From assembly GCA_031401035.1 (NCBI GenBank), contig JANNRA010000079.1, positions 1 through 64,000 of the forward strand: a stretch of DNA of 64,000 nt, written 5' to 3'. Positions 17,941-27,777 of the stretch are shown here, one piece after another. The DNA is from JANNRA01 sp031401035. GTDB lineage: Bacteria; Desulfobacterota; Binatia; HRBIN30; CADEER01. A program made the position numbers and the translations under genes. The notes below the pieces were generated by a model that saw nothing but the letters and a program-made list of their open reading frames with translations, was not told where the DNA came from and did not search any database. Position 1 is the stretch's first letter. Every line of letters begins with the position of its first letter.

Positions 17941-19476
17941 ATGCCAATGTTCGACTGGCAGCCCTGGACTGCGCTGCTCGCCGAAGTGGTGAGCACCGAC
18001 GGCAAGGTCGATTATGCGGCGCTGGCGGAGCGGCGGCTGCGTCTCGACGCGGTGGTCGCCGCGCTCGGCGCCGCCAGTCCGAGCCGCGACGCGGCGGCGT
18101 TCCCGTCCGCCGAGCACCGGCTGGCGTACTGGCTCAACGCGTACAACGTCTTCACCCTGCACGCGATCCTCGCCGAGTATCCGATCTCGTCGGTATGGAA
18201 GACGCGCGACGGGCAGTTCTTCCAGCGCCGCCGCCATGGCGCCGGCGGACGCGAGGTCAGCCTCGACGACATCGAACACGAAATCCTGCGCGGCGAGTTT
18301 CGCGAGCCGCGCATCCACTTCGCCATCAATTGCGGCTCGAACGGCTGCCCGGCGCTGCGCCCCGCCGCCTATGTCGGCGAAGACCTGCAGGCGACCCTGC
18401 GCGGCGCCACCGAGCAGTTCCTCGCCAACGAGTGGAACTGCCGCATCGACCACGCCGCACGGCGCGTCGCCGTGTCTCGCATCTTCAAGATGTATGCCGC
18501 GGACTTCGCCGGCGCGCAGGGCACGACGCACGACTACCGCCTCGGCGTGCTGCGCTTCGTCGCCCAGCACGCCGACGTGCCGTTCGAGCAGATCGCCGAC
18601 TACGAGGTGAGCTACAACACCTACGACTGGGGCCTGAACGATACCCACCGCGCGCCGCACATCGGACCGATCACGTTCCATGAACCGGTCGAACACTACG
18701 CTCCCGGCGACGCCGAGCTGCGCGAGCTGCACCTGTACGAGGGCAATTTCTGCAACCGCACGTGCGCCTTCTGCACCATCAACGGCTCGCCCGACGGCTG
18801 GTACCAACCGTACGCCGAGCCGGTGCTCGAGCAGGCGCTGCGCAGCGTCGCCGCCGACGGCAACATCAAGTTCTACGGCGGCGAGCCGACCCTGCACGCC
18901 GAGGCGATCATCGCCGCGATGGCCTGGCTGCGGGCGCACGGCTTCCACGGCCTGTTCACCCTCTTCTCCAACGGCGTCAAGGCGGAGAAGCTGCTCGCCA
19001 TCCTCGACAGCGACGCGCGCAGCGAAGCGGTGCTCAACTACTCGATCCTGCATGGCCGCGACGCCGAGGCGCTGCCCGAGCAGGCGCGGGCGCGCATCGA
19101 GGCGTGGGCGACAGCGCACCCGAACCGTGTCTTCCAAGGGTACAAGATCCTCTTCCACGCCGGCGCCGGCGCCGACGGCGCCTTCGACCGTGATCGCGAG
19201 GCCGACTTCCACGGCCTCGGCCAGGGCTGCGTGCGCTGCTTCCCGGTGCTGACCTCGAAGGGCCGCTTCCACGCCTGCCCCTTCGCCGCCGAGGTCGATG
19301 CACCGCACTACGATCTCGGCCGCGTCGGTACCGCCCCTGCCACCGTGCTCGCCAACTACCAGGCCTTCCGCGGCTGGATCGACGATGTCCTCGACCCCGC
19401 CGCGCGAGCCCGCGGCATCAGCTCGTGCGAGATGTGCCACAAACACCTGGCGGAGCTGCCGCTGCCGCAGTTCTGA
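17941..19476 (+). CDS. DUF547 domain fused to radical SAM enzyme
   Basis: A 511-residue protein with two domains. Residues 20-245 are DUF547, a papain/transglutaminase-like domain: HRLAYWLNAYNVFTLHAIL, DDIEHEILRG, IHFAINCGSNGCPALRP with Cys131 and Cys136, and YNTYDWGLND. Residues 255-510 are radical SAM: CNRTCAFC supplies the CxxxCxxC cluster (C271, C275, C278) and FYGGEPTLHA the SAM-binding GGE motif. A C-terminal Cys set (GCVRC, HACPF, CEMCHKH) could bind an auxiliary cluster as in SPASM proteins. The fusion is unusual to my knowledge. It starts 44 bases after the ferritin-like gene. Confidence 0.9.
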   Translation: MPMFDWQPWTALLAEVVSTDGKVDYAALAERRLRLDAVVAALGAASPSRDAAAFPSAEHRLAYWLNAYNVFTLHAILAEYPISSVWKTRDGQFFQRRRHGAGGREVSLDDIEHEILRGEFREPRIHFAINCGSNGCPALRPAAYVGEDLQATLRGATEQFLANEWNCRIDHAARRVAVSRIFKMYAADFAGAQGTTHDYRLGVLRFVAQHADVPFEQIADYEVSYNTYDWGLNDTHRAPHIGPITFHEPVEHYAPGDAELRELHLYEGNFCNRTCAFCTINGSPDGWYQPYAEPVLEQALRSVAADGNIKFYGGEPTLHAEAIIAAMAWLRAHGFHGLFTLFSNGVKAEKLLAILDSDARSEAVLNYSILHGRDAEALPEQARARIEAWATAHPNRVFQGYKILFHAGAGADGAFDRDREADFHGLGQGCVRCFPVLTSKGRFHACPFAAEVDAPHYDLGRVGTAPATVLANYQAFRGWIDDVLDPAARARGISSCEMCHKHLAELPLPQF

Positions 19477-19569
19477 TCCCCGTCACGTCCCCTGGCGAGC
19501 GCCGCCCGCGCCGCGGTTGACGCGGGCGTTGCCGATCGCGCAGGGTCGCCGCCGGGAGAGCACCGCTGC

Positions 19570-20094
19570 ATGGCATTCAGCCGCGACGAGATCGAGCAGG
19601 CGTTTCGCACCTACTGGCGCACCGGGGCGGTGGGCGAGGACTGGGACGCCTGGGCGGAGCTGTTCACCGCCGATGCGCGCTACGTCGAGCACGTGCTCGG
19701 CAACCTCGAGGGGCGCGAGGCGATTCGCAACTGGATCAAGCCAATTATGGAGCAGTACGGCGAGATCTACACCGCCTACGAGTGGCACTCGGTCGATTCC
19801 GAGGCGGGACGGGTGATGGTCTACATGCAGAATCGCCGCGACCATCCGAGCGGCAGCGGCGTCATCGACTTCCCCGGCATCACCATCCTCGACTACGCCG
19901 GCGACGGCCGCTGGAAGCAGGAGGAGGACTTCTGGGCGGTGCCGGCGGCAACGCGCGCGACCGAGGAGTACGAAGCGGCGCGCAAGCAGTTCGACCGTGA
20001 CCACCGTCGCACGATGACCCGCCGCGAATGGGGCCACGGGCCGGAGTGGACGCGCGGCGGACCGACCTTCGCGGCACGGCGGCCGTGGCGCTGA
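19570..20094 (+). CDS. SnoaL-like / NTF2-like protein
   Basis: A 174-residue protein of the NTF2-like fold (SnoaL-like): RDEIEQAFRTYWRTGAVG, WAELFTADARYVEHVLGNLEGREAIRNWI, ending in strand-rich ITILDYAGDGRWKQEEDFW. Family members are cyclases, isomerases or hydroxylase-like enzymes of small hydrophobic substrates, and many are uncharacterised. A GGGAG ribosome-binding sequence precedes the ATG. The 93-base gap to the radical SAM gene makes cotranscription possible. Confidence 0.85.
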   Translation: MAFSRDEIEQAFRTYWRTGAVGEDWDAWAELFTADARYVEHVLGNLEGREAIRNWIKPIMEQYGEIYTAYEWHSVDSEAGRVMVYMQNRRDHPSGSGVIDFPGITILDYAGDGRWKQEEDFWAVPAATRATEEYEAARKQFDRDHRRTMTRREWGHGPEWTRGGPTFAARRPWR

Positions 20095-20128
20095 ACGCGT
20101 CCGCGGCGAGATCAGGTGAGGGGCGCCC

Positions 20129-21499
20129 TCAGCGGCAGACCCACACCGGAACCGGCACGGTGCGGCCGCGCAGCGTCGCCGGCGGGCCCGGCTCGTAGGC
20201 GGACAGCACCGCCTCGACATCGGCGCCGCCCTCGCCCCGCGCGGCGGCGACCAGCGCGTCGCTGACCACCACCTCGGCGCCGAGCTCGCGCGTCAGTCGC
20301 TCCAGGCGGCTGGCGACGTTGACGGCATCGCCCAGCACGGCGAACTCCAGCCGCGAGGCACCGCCGATATCGCCCAGCACGACCGGGCCGAAGTGGACGC
20401 CGATGCCGACGCGGCAGGCGGCCTCGCCGCGCGCCGCGCGCGCCGCGTTCCACTCCGCCACCGCGGCGCGCATGGCGCCGGCGCAGCGCAGCGCGTTGGT
20501 CGCGTCGGCGGGCCCGGGGCGCGGCGTGCCGAAGGTCGCCATGACGGCGTCACCGATATACTTGTCGACCGTCCCCTGGTGGGCGAATATCGCGTGCTGC
20601 ATGCGGGCGTGGAAGTCGCGCAGCAGCGCGATCACCGCCGGCGGCGGCATCGATTCTGCGAGCCGGGTGAAGCCGACCAGGTCGGCGAACAGCACCGCCA
20701 CCTGCTGCTGGCGGGTCGGGCCCAGCGGCTCGTCGGTGTGCGCCAGCTCCTCGACCAGATTGGGCGAGAAGTAGCGCGTCAGGTTGGCGCGCTGGCGTTC
20801 GGCCTCGGCCTGCTGCACGACCAGTCGGCGGGCACGGTTGACGAACACCGCCAGGGCCGCGCCGGCGAGCAGGAACAGCAGTGCCTGCCGGCCGAGCAGG
20901 CCGAGGTTGACGAAGTGGGGGTGCAGCGCCGTGCCGATGCGCTCGGCGGCGGTCATCGCTTTCCAGTCCGCGTCGCCCATCCAGCCGATCGTGTCCGGCA
21001 ACCGGTAGATCGCCAGCGTCGCCACCGTCCACGCCAGGGCCGCACAGGCGCCCGTCCACACCACGACGCGGGGCGAGTAGCTGAACGCCGAGGCGGCGAT
21101 GAAGATGTACAGGTAGATGTCATTGCCGAAGCGCAACAGCATCTGCGGCGGCACCAGCTCCGGCTCGAGCGGGTTCTGCAGCATCACCATCAGCGTGAAC
21201 AGGGTGATGTCGAGGAGCGGGAACAGGTAACGCACCCAGGCCGCGTCGATGCCGCGCCGCCGCAGCAGCAGGGGCGCGGCGCCGACCAGCGCGAACAGCA
21301 GCAGGAACGGATAGAAGTAGAGGAACTCCGGGTACTGGTTCTCGACCGCGATCCACGCCGCTAGGACGGGGATGATCGCCAGGCGGACGCGCAGGGCGAG
21401 TCGCGTACTGCGCAGCTCCTCGGCGGCGAAGGCGTCGCGCAGCCGGCGCTGACGCGCCGCGTCGGCTGCCGGATCGGTAGGTGGCCCCGGGTCCGTCAT
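20129..21499 (-). CDS. Membrane adenylate/guanylate cyclase (class III)
   Basis: A 456-residue integral membrane nucleotide cyclase. About six hydrophobic helices occupy residues 35-230 (for example YFYPFLLLFALVGAAPLLL), followed by a short coiled region RRLVVQQAEAERQRAN and the catalytic domain: VAVLFADLVGFTRLAES with the metal-binding Asp, VDKYIGDAVMATFG, GIGVHFGPVVLGDIGG and FAVLGDAVNVASRLE. ATG 21499 is chosen, since the frame upstream has no domain content. It is convergent with the SnoaL-like gene, across a TGAGGG/CCCTCA inverted repeat. Confidence 0.93.
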   Translation of the reverse strand: MTDPGPPTDPAADAARQRRLRDAFAAEELRSTRLALRVRLAIIPVLAAWIAVENQYPEFLYFYPFLLLFALVGAAPLLLRRRGIDAAWVRYLFPLLDITLFTLMVMLQNPLEPELVPPQMLLRFGNDIYLYIFIAASAFSYSPRVVVWTGACAALAWTVATLAIYRLPDTIGWMGDADWKAMTAAERIGTALHPHFVNLGLLGRQALLFLLAGAALAVFVNRARRLVVQQAEAERQRANLTRYFSPNLVEELAHTDEPLGPTRQQQVAVLFADLVGFTRLAESMPPPAVIALLRDFHARMQHAIFAHQGTVDKYIGDAVMATFGTPRPGPADATNALRCAGAMRAAVAEWNAARAARGEAACRVGIGVHFGPVVLGDIGGASRLEFAVLGDAVNVASRLERLTRELGAEVVVSDALVAAARGEGGADVEAVLSAYEPGPPATLRGRTVPVPVWVCR

Positions 21500-21625
21500 C
21501 GTGCCGGGCGGATAGCGCACCGCGCCGGTGCCGGCAAAGGCCGTGGTTGCAGTGCCGGCGCGCAAGCCGTATCACCAACGTCTTTCTGGCCGCGCGCGGC
21601 GCGGCGGACGACGGCGAGGAGTGAG

Positions 21626-23302
21626 ATGCAGGCAACCGAAGACGCCGTGCGGCGCGCCTATGGCGTGCTCGCCACCAGCCTGAACGAAGCGCTACACGAG
21701 ACCCGCCAGGCGCTCGAGCCGCACGCGGCCCTGCTGCCGAAGGGGCGCATCGGCGACATCGACGCCCTGCTCGCCGAGTTCGCCCGGCGGCGCGTGCGCA
21801 TCGCCATCTACGGCGAGGTGAAGGCCGGCAAGTCGACGCTGATCAACGCCCTCGCCGGCAGCGAGCTGTCGCCGGTCGCCTTCGACCCGCTCACCTCGGT
21901 GCCGCTGCGCGTCACCTACGGCGCGCGGACGGTGTGGCAGGTCGGCGCCACCCGCGTCGAGACGCTCGCCGAGTTGACGCAGATCATGCGCGCCGGGGTG
22001 CGCGACGCGGCCGAGGTGGTGGTGGAGACCGAGGCGGATCTGCTGCAGCTCGGCGGCCAGGTCGACCTGGTCGACACGCCGGGCGTCGGCAGCGACGAGC
22101 GCTTCGACGCCGTCAGCGCCGAGGCCCTGCGCTCGCTCGACGCCGTCGTGCTCGTCGTCCGCTATCCGTCGCTGTTCACGCAGGCGACGCGCCGTCTGAT
22201 GGACGATCTGCAGGCCGACATCGGCAAGCTGTTCCTCGTCTGGAACCTCGACGCCGACTGCGCCGAACTCTCCGACGAGGACCGCGCGCGACACGCCGAG
22301 ACGCTGCGCGCCGACGTCGCCGGCGCGCACGAACTGCACCTGGTCGACGCGCGCGCCGCGACACGCGCCCAGCGCGGCGGCGACGCGGCCGCCATGGCCG
22401 CCAGCGGCCTGCCCGACTTCGCCGCCGCCCTCGGCCGTTTCGCGTCGTCGGAGAAGCGCGAGGTCGCGGCGTTGCGCGAGGCCGGTAAGCGCGCCGTGGG
22501 CTGGATCGACGCCGCACAGACGACCCTCGGGCAGCGCCGCGTCGCCCTCGACGCGCGCCTGGCCGAGGTACGCGAGCAGCTGCAGGCTGTGCAGCGCGAC
22601 GCCGAGGCGAAGAGCAACGCCGCGCGCGCCCAGCTGGCGGAGTTCCAGGCCGCCGCCGATACCGCCGGCCAACAGCGCGGCGCCGCCGTCGGCCAGGCTG
22701 CCGAGACCCTGCTCAAGGCGACGCGCGCGGCCCGGCGTGCCTGGGTGCGCAGCGGCCACAGCGACGCGCTGGCCGCCGCCGTCGGCGCCGCCGCCGATGC
22801 CTTCGCCGATGCCAGCGCCGCCGCCAACGCGGCAGCCGTCGAGTCCCTGCGCGCCGCGGCGAAGCGCTTCGGCAGCACGGCCGCGCCGGTCCTCGCCGAC
22901 CGACGCGATGTGCGCCCCGGGGCGCTGGCGCCGCCCGAGCGGCTCGAGCGCGCCCGCAGCGGCAGCGCCGGGTGGCTGCGCCGGGCGCTGTGGAAGCGCT
23001 GGTACCTGCCGGGCGTGGCGGCGCTGGAGAAGACGGGGATCGCCGGCGACCAGGCGGCGCAGGCAGCCTGGTTCGATCAGGCCGCGAAGGGGGTCGCGCA
23101 GACGGTGCGCGGCGTGCTCGACGGTCGCCTCGCCGACATCGCCCGCGCCGCCCAGGCGGAGCAGGAGCGCCTGCGCGTCCAGTCAAACTTCCTCGCCGAG
23201 GAGGGTGAACAGCAGGCGCTGGTCGCCCACCTGCCGGTGCTGGCGAACGCCCGGCAGCGCATCCAGGACATGGCCAAGGAAGCCCGCCGCGTCGTCACCT
23301 GA
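21626..23302 (+). CDS. Dynamin-like GTPase
   Basis: A 558-residue dynamin-superfamily protein, probably membrane-remodelling or envelope-associated. G1 GEVKAGKSTLINAL (residues 67-80), G2 region DPLTSVPLRVTYG, G3 VDLVDTPGVGS. G4 reads WNLDADC instead of N-K-x-D, so guanine specificity may be altered. The rest is Ala-rich and helical, with coiled-coil stretches at about 290-360 (RRVALDARLAEVREQLQAVQ) and 480-555. GAGGAG precedes the ATG. It is transcribed divergently from the cyclase. Confidence 0.88.
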   Translation: MQATEDAVRRAYGVLATSLNEALHETRQALEPHAALLPKGRIGDIDALLAEFARRRVRIAIYGEVKAGKSTLINALAGSELSPVAFDPLTSVPLRVTYGARTVWQVGATRVETLAELTQIMRAGVRDAAEVVVETEADLLQLGGQVDLVDTPGVGSDERFDAVSAEALRSLDAVVLVVRYPSLFTQATRRLMDDLQADIGKLFLVWNLDADCAELSDEDRARHAETLRADVAGAHELHLVDARAATRAQRGGDAAAMAASGLPDFAAALGRFASSEKREVAALREAGKRAVGWIDAAQTTLGQRRVALDARLAEVREQLQAVQRDAEAKSNAARAQLAEFQAAADTAGQQRGAAVGQAAETLLKATRAARRAWVRSGHSDALAAAVGAAADAFADASAAANAAAVESLRAAAKRFGSTAAPVLADRRDVRPGALAPPERLERARSGSAGWLRRALWKRWYLPGVAALEKTGIAGDQAAQAAWFDQAAKGVAQTVRGVLDGRLADIARAAQAEQERLRVQSNFLAEEGEQQALVAHLPVLANARQRIQDMAKEARRVVT

Positions 23303-23404
23303 CCAGATCTCGCCGGTGGCCGCGTACCAAGCGTCGAGAGGTTTGTGGTCGACCGCGTGTCAAGCGGCCATGCCTCCGGGTCTCCGTGTGAAGTCATTGT
23401 CAGA

Positions 23405-23749
23405 TCAGGATTGCGGGAGCAGGCGCGCGATCTCCTCGTAGTCGACGGGTTTGCGCCGCAGCGTCATGAAGTCGCGCCGCGCGACCGCGGCACGCAGGTG
23501 GTCGCTCTCATAGGCGGTGAGCATCACCACCGGCACGCGCGGGTGGACGACGTGGAAACGGTCGGCGAAGGCGAGGCCGCTCTCCCCCTCCAGCTGCTGA
23601 TCGAGGATGAGCAACGTCAACGCCTCGAACGAGCCCAACGACGGGAGTTCGGCCGGGCGGCCGAAACCGCGTACCGCGTAGCCGTCGTCGGTCAGGTTCG
23701 CCGCCAACGCCAGGCGGAAGTCGTCGTCGTCGTCGAGCAGCAGGACCAT
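23405..23749 (-). CDS. CheY-like response regulator receiver
   Basis: A 114-residue single-domain receiver: acidic pocket LLDDDDDF (residues 4-11), phosphoacceptor D50 (LLILDQQLEGESG), Thr/Ala switch VVMLTAYES and the lysine of RRKPVDY. No output domain. Its ATG shares one base with the stop of the histidine kinase gene upstream (TAATG), so the pair is coupled and the kinase is its likely phosphodonor. Confidence 0.9.
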   Translation of the reverse strand: MVLLLDDDDDFRLALAANLTDDGYAVRGFGRPAELPSLGSFEALTLLILDQQLEGESGLAFADRFHVVHPRVPVVMLTAYESDHLRAAVARRDFMTLRRKPVDYEEIARLLPQS

Positions 23750-24906
23750 TACGGTATCCGCCCGGCCGGTCCGTCGACCGGCAGATCGACCTGAAAGCTC
23801 GTCCCGCCGCCGCGGCGGGGCTGGTGCGTGATCGTACCGCCGTGCGCGGCGACCAGCTCCTTCGCCACCGCCAGGCCGATGCCCGTCCCCTCCGGCTTGG
23901 TGGTCTCGAAGAGCCGGAACACGTCCAGCCCGTCCGGGATGCCGCGACCGTTGTCGTCGACAGTGATGCGCAACGTCACGGCGTTCGCGGCCGCGACCGA
24001 GAGCCGCACCTCGCCGCCGCCCTCGGGCACCGCTTCGATGGCGTTCTTGATCAGATTGTCGAGGATGCGTCGCAGCATCACCTCGTCGGCACGCAGCGCC
24101 GGCAGCGGCTCCGCGTCGGCGACGGTGAGCGCGATGCCGCGCTCGGTCGCCAGCGCCAGCCACAGGTCGACGCAGGAAGCGAGGAAGGGCGTCAGCGCGA
24201 TGCGGTGCAGGTTGAGGCGTTGATCGCGCGCGAAGTCGTTGAACTCGCGCACCAACCCCTCGAGGCGGCGCAACGTCTGCAGGATCTGCGTCGCCGGCGC
24301 CTCGACCGGAGCCACGGGCGCGAAGTCACCGCGCCGGGCGCGGCGCAGAATAAGCTGCGCCTGCATCGACAGCGCCGCAAGCGGGTTGCCGAGGTCATGC
24401 ACGATCTTCGCCGTGATGGCGCCGATGTCCGCCAGCCGCGCCCGCTCCGCGGCGATGAGCTGCATCTCGCGCAGCTCATCCTCGGCGGCGCGACGGTCGC
24501 TGACGTCGCGCAGAATGGCGGTGTACAGCAGCTCATCGCCGAGGTGTGCTTCGGACACCGAGAGCTCGAGCGGGAAGACCTCGCCGTTCTTGCGCCGCCC
24601 CTCGACGGTGCGGACGCGACCGATGGCGCGCGCCACGCCGGTGGCGCGATAGCGGCGCAGGTACTCGTCGTGCTCCTGCTGGTACGGTGGCGGCATGAGC
24701 AGCGCGACGTTGCGGCCGAGTACTTCGTCGCGCCGGTAGCCGAAGACCGCCTCCGCGGCGGGATTGAACAGCGTGATGCGCGCCTCGCCGTCGATGGCGA
24801 CAATGGCGTCGCGCGCCGTCGCCAGCACCGCCTGCCATCGTGCATCCGCCACCTGCAGCTCGTGCAGGGCCTGCGGCGGGGTGGGCATACGGCGACGCGT
24901 GGTCAT
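23749..24906 (-). CDS. PAS-domain sensor histidine kinase
   Basis: A 385-residue soluble kinase. PAS domain about residues 22-140: VLATARDAIVAIDGEARITLFN, AVFGYRRDEVLGRNVALLMP, GEVFPLELSV, FixL-like in pattern. HisKA domain with H170 in AKIVHDLGNPLAAL. HATPase domain with N box LDNLIKNAIEAVPEGGG, G1 DNGRGIPDG and G2 GTGIGLAVAKELVAAHGG. No transmembrane segment, so it senses a cytoplasmic signal. ATG 24906 chosen because the upstream extension of the frame has no recognisable domain. It is coupled to the downstream receiver. Confidence 0.92.
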   Translation of the reverse strand: MTTRRRMPTPPQALHELQVADARWQAVLATARDAIVAIDGEARITLFNPAAEAVFGYRRDEVLGRNVALLMPPPYQQEHDEYLRRYRATGVARAIGRVRTVEGRRKNGEVFPLELSVSEAHLGDELLYTAILRDVSDRRAAEDELREMQLIAAERARLADIGAITAKIVHDLGNPLAALSMQAQLILRRARRGDFAPVAPVEAPATQILQTLRRLEGLVREFNDFARDQRLNLHRIALTPFLASCVDLWLALATERGIALTVADAEPLPALRADEVMLRRILDNLIKNAIEAVPEGGGEVRLSVAAANAVTLRITVDDNGRGIPDGLDVFRLFETTKPEGTGIGLAVAKELVAAHGGTITHQPRRGGGTSFQVDLPVDGPAGRIP

Positions 24907-25401
24907 CGGGGCTCGGGAGCGAACGACACGAGTCAGATACACCGCGCGGCACATCATGGTCCACGCCCACTCGCCCCTCAGGCCGGATTGGGCTCGTCGT
25001 CGGCGCGCCCCGGCGCCGGCGTGGTCTCGCTGCGCGGCGGCGGCGCCGGCTCCGATTCCGCCTGCGGCGCGTCCGCGCCGGCGCCCTGGTCGCGCCGGGC
25101 GACCGCTCGCCCATCCAGCCCCCGCCAAGCGGCTCTGCGCATTTCCGCTGTCATGCGGGAGACCTAGAGCAACCGCTGTGCCGGGCGCGGCCGGCCCCAG
25201 CACTGTCGTCTCTGCCCTGCGCGTTCACCAAGCGCGGGGAATGCGACGAGCGGAGTTCGCAGCGCTGGGAGATCGACGCGGTGCCGCCCCCCTTCCCAGG
25301 AACGGGAATCCGCCCTTCCCAGCCCTGCGCGCCCATCCGCTCGCCGCGTCCCCCTGCGACGCCGGCGGGGTCCGGCACGTATCTTGGACAGGTAAGGCGA
25401 C
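24907..25401. other. Divergent intergenic region with one small possible ORF
   Basis: About 495 bases between the histidine kinase (minus) and the CBS protein (plus). No promoter could be fixed with confidence. The only candidate gene is a 58-codon minus-strand frame at 24978-25154. The rest shows no family-like frame. Confidence 0.5.
24978..25154 (-). CDS. Possible small protein of unknown function
   Basis: A 58-codon frame starting ATG 25154: MTAEMRRAAWRGLDGRAVARR, then a Pro/Glu-rich tail (APPPRSETTPAPG). Third codon positions are almost all G or C, like the real genes here, but GC-rich DNA gives this often by chance and the ribosome-binding sequence is poor. It ends 71 bases before the histidine kinase start on the same strand. 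I do not recognise the family. Confidence 0.3.
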   Translation of the reverse strand: MTAEMRRAAWRGLDGRAVARRDQGAGADAPQAESEPAPPPRSETTPAPGRADDEPNPA

Positions 25402-25859
25402 ATGCACAACGGCGAGATGCAGGTCGGCGAGGCGATGCGCACCGAACTGGTGACCCTGGCGCCCGAGGAGCGCCTCAATGTCGCCAGCGACATCATGACC
25501 CTCGGTCGTATCCGCCACATGCCGGTGGTCAGTGATGCGGTGGTGGTCGGCATCCTCACCCAGCGCGACCTGTTCCGCGCCGCTATCTCGTCGGTGCTCG
25601 AGTTGCGTCCGGCGGCCGAGCGCGAGTGGTTGTCGAAGATCCACGTCGGCGAGGTGATGACGCACCCGGTGATCACGGCGCCCCCCGATCTGAGGATGCA
25701 CGACGCCGTGACGCTGATGCTCGAACGCCGCATCGGCTGCCTGCCGGTGGTACAGAGCGGCCGCCTGGTCGGCCTGTTGAGCGAGACCGACTGCCTCGCC
25801 CTGCTGGCGCGCCTGCTGCAGCCGGAGCGGACGGACACGGACGCGCAGAAGGGTACGCC

Positions 25860-25863
<4 letters not shown>
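25402..25863 (+). CDS. Tandem CBS-domain protein
   Basis: A 153-residue protein made of two CBS modules that usually bind adenine nucleotides: MQVGEAMRTELVTLAPEERL with HMPVVSDAVVVGILTQRDL, and VGEVMTHPVITAPPDL with IGCLPVVQSGRLVGLLSETD. Its stop overlaps the GTG start of the NtrC-type regulator (GTGA), indicating cotranslation, so it may sense energy state for that regulator. Confidence 0.92.
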
Positions 25864-27302
<1,439 letters not shown>

Positions 27303-27336
27303 TTCACTGCGTTCCGCAATCGACAGGAGTCAGACT

Positions 27337-27738
27337 GTGCCCATCATCGCTATTCCCCGGATCCGCCGAGGCCGCACCGGCCTGTTCGCCCTCGCCGCGC
27401 TGCTGCTCGCTCCGGCGCTGACGCGCGCCGCGGCGCCGCCGGCGGCGGCGGTCAGCGAAGCGGATCAGATTTACAAGAGCCGCTGCGTGCTGTGTCACGG
27501 CGCCGACGGCAAGGGCGACGGCGCGGCGAGCGTGGCGCTAAACCCGAAGCCGCGCGCCTTCGGCGATCCCGCCTGGCAGAAGTCGGTGACCGACGAGCAC
27601 ATCGACAAGATCATCCTCAGCGGTGGTCCGGCCGTCGGCAAGAGCCCGCTGATGCCTGGCAACCCGGACCTGAGCGGCAAGCCCGACGTCATCCGCGCGC
27701 TGCGCAACATCGTGCGAGGCTTCGCCCCCAAGCCGTAG
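27337..27738 (+). CDS. Small exported c-type cytochrome
   Basis: A 133-residue periplasmic monohaem cytochrome. Signal peptide with RIRRGRTGLFALAALLLAPALTRA (first 33 residues, in total), haem motif CVLCH (YKSRCVLCHGADGKGDG) and distal ligand methionine likely in SPLMPGNP. It starts with GTG 27337, eight bases after a GGAG ribosome-binding site; no in-frame ATG exists before the signal peptide. It follows the NtrC-type gene by 34 bases. Confidence 0.88.
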   Translation: MPIIAIPRIRRGRTGLFALAALLLAPALTRAAAPPAAAVSEADQIYKSRCVLCHGADGKGDGAASVALNPKPRAFGDPAWQKSVTDEHIDKIILSGGPAVGKSPLMPGNPDLSGKPDVIRALRNIVRGFAPKP

Positions 27739-27746
27739 CGGCAGTG

Positions 27747-27777
27747 GCCGACCTCCGCCTCAGACGCGGAGGTCGGC
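27747..27777. terminator. Bidirectional hairpin between convergent genes
   Basis: Perfect 12-bp stem GCCGACCTCCGC / GCGGAGGTCGGC with a 7-base loop. It lies nine bases after the cytochrome stop; its loop contains the stop codon of the convergent EEP-family gene, so the right arm is coding. No T-tract is present. Confidence 0.6.
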
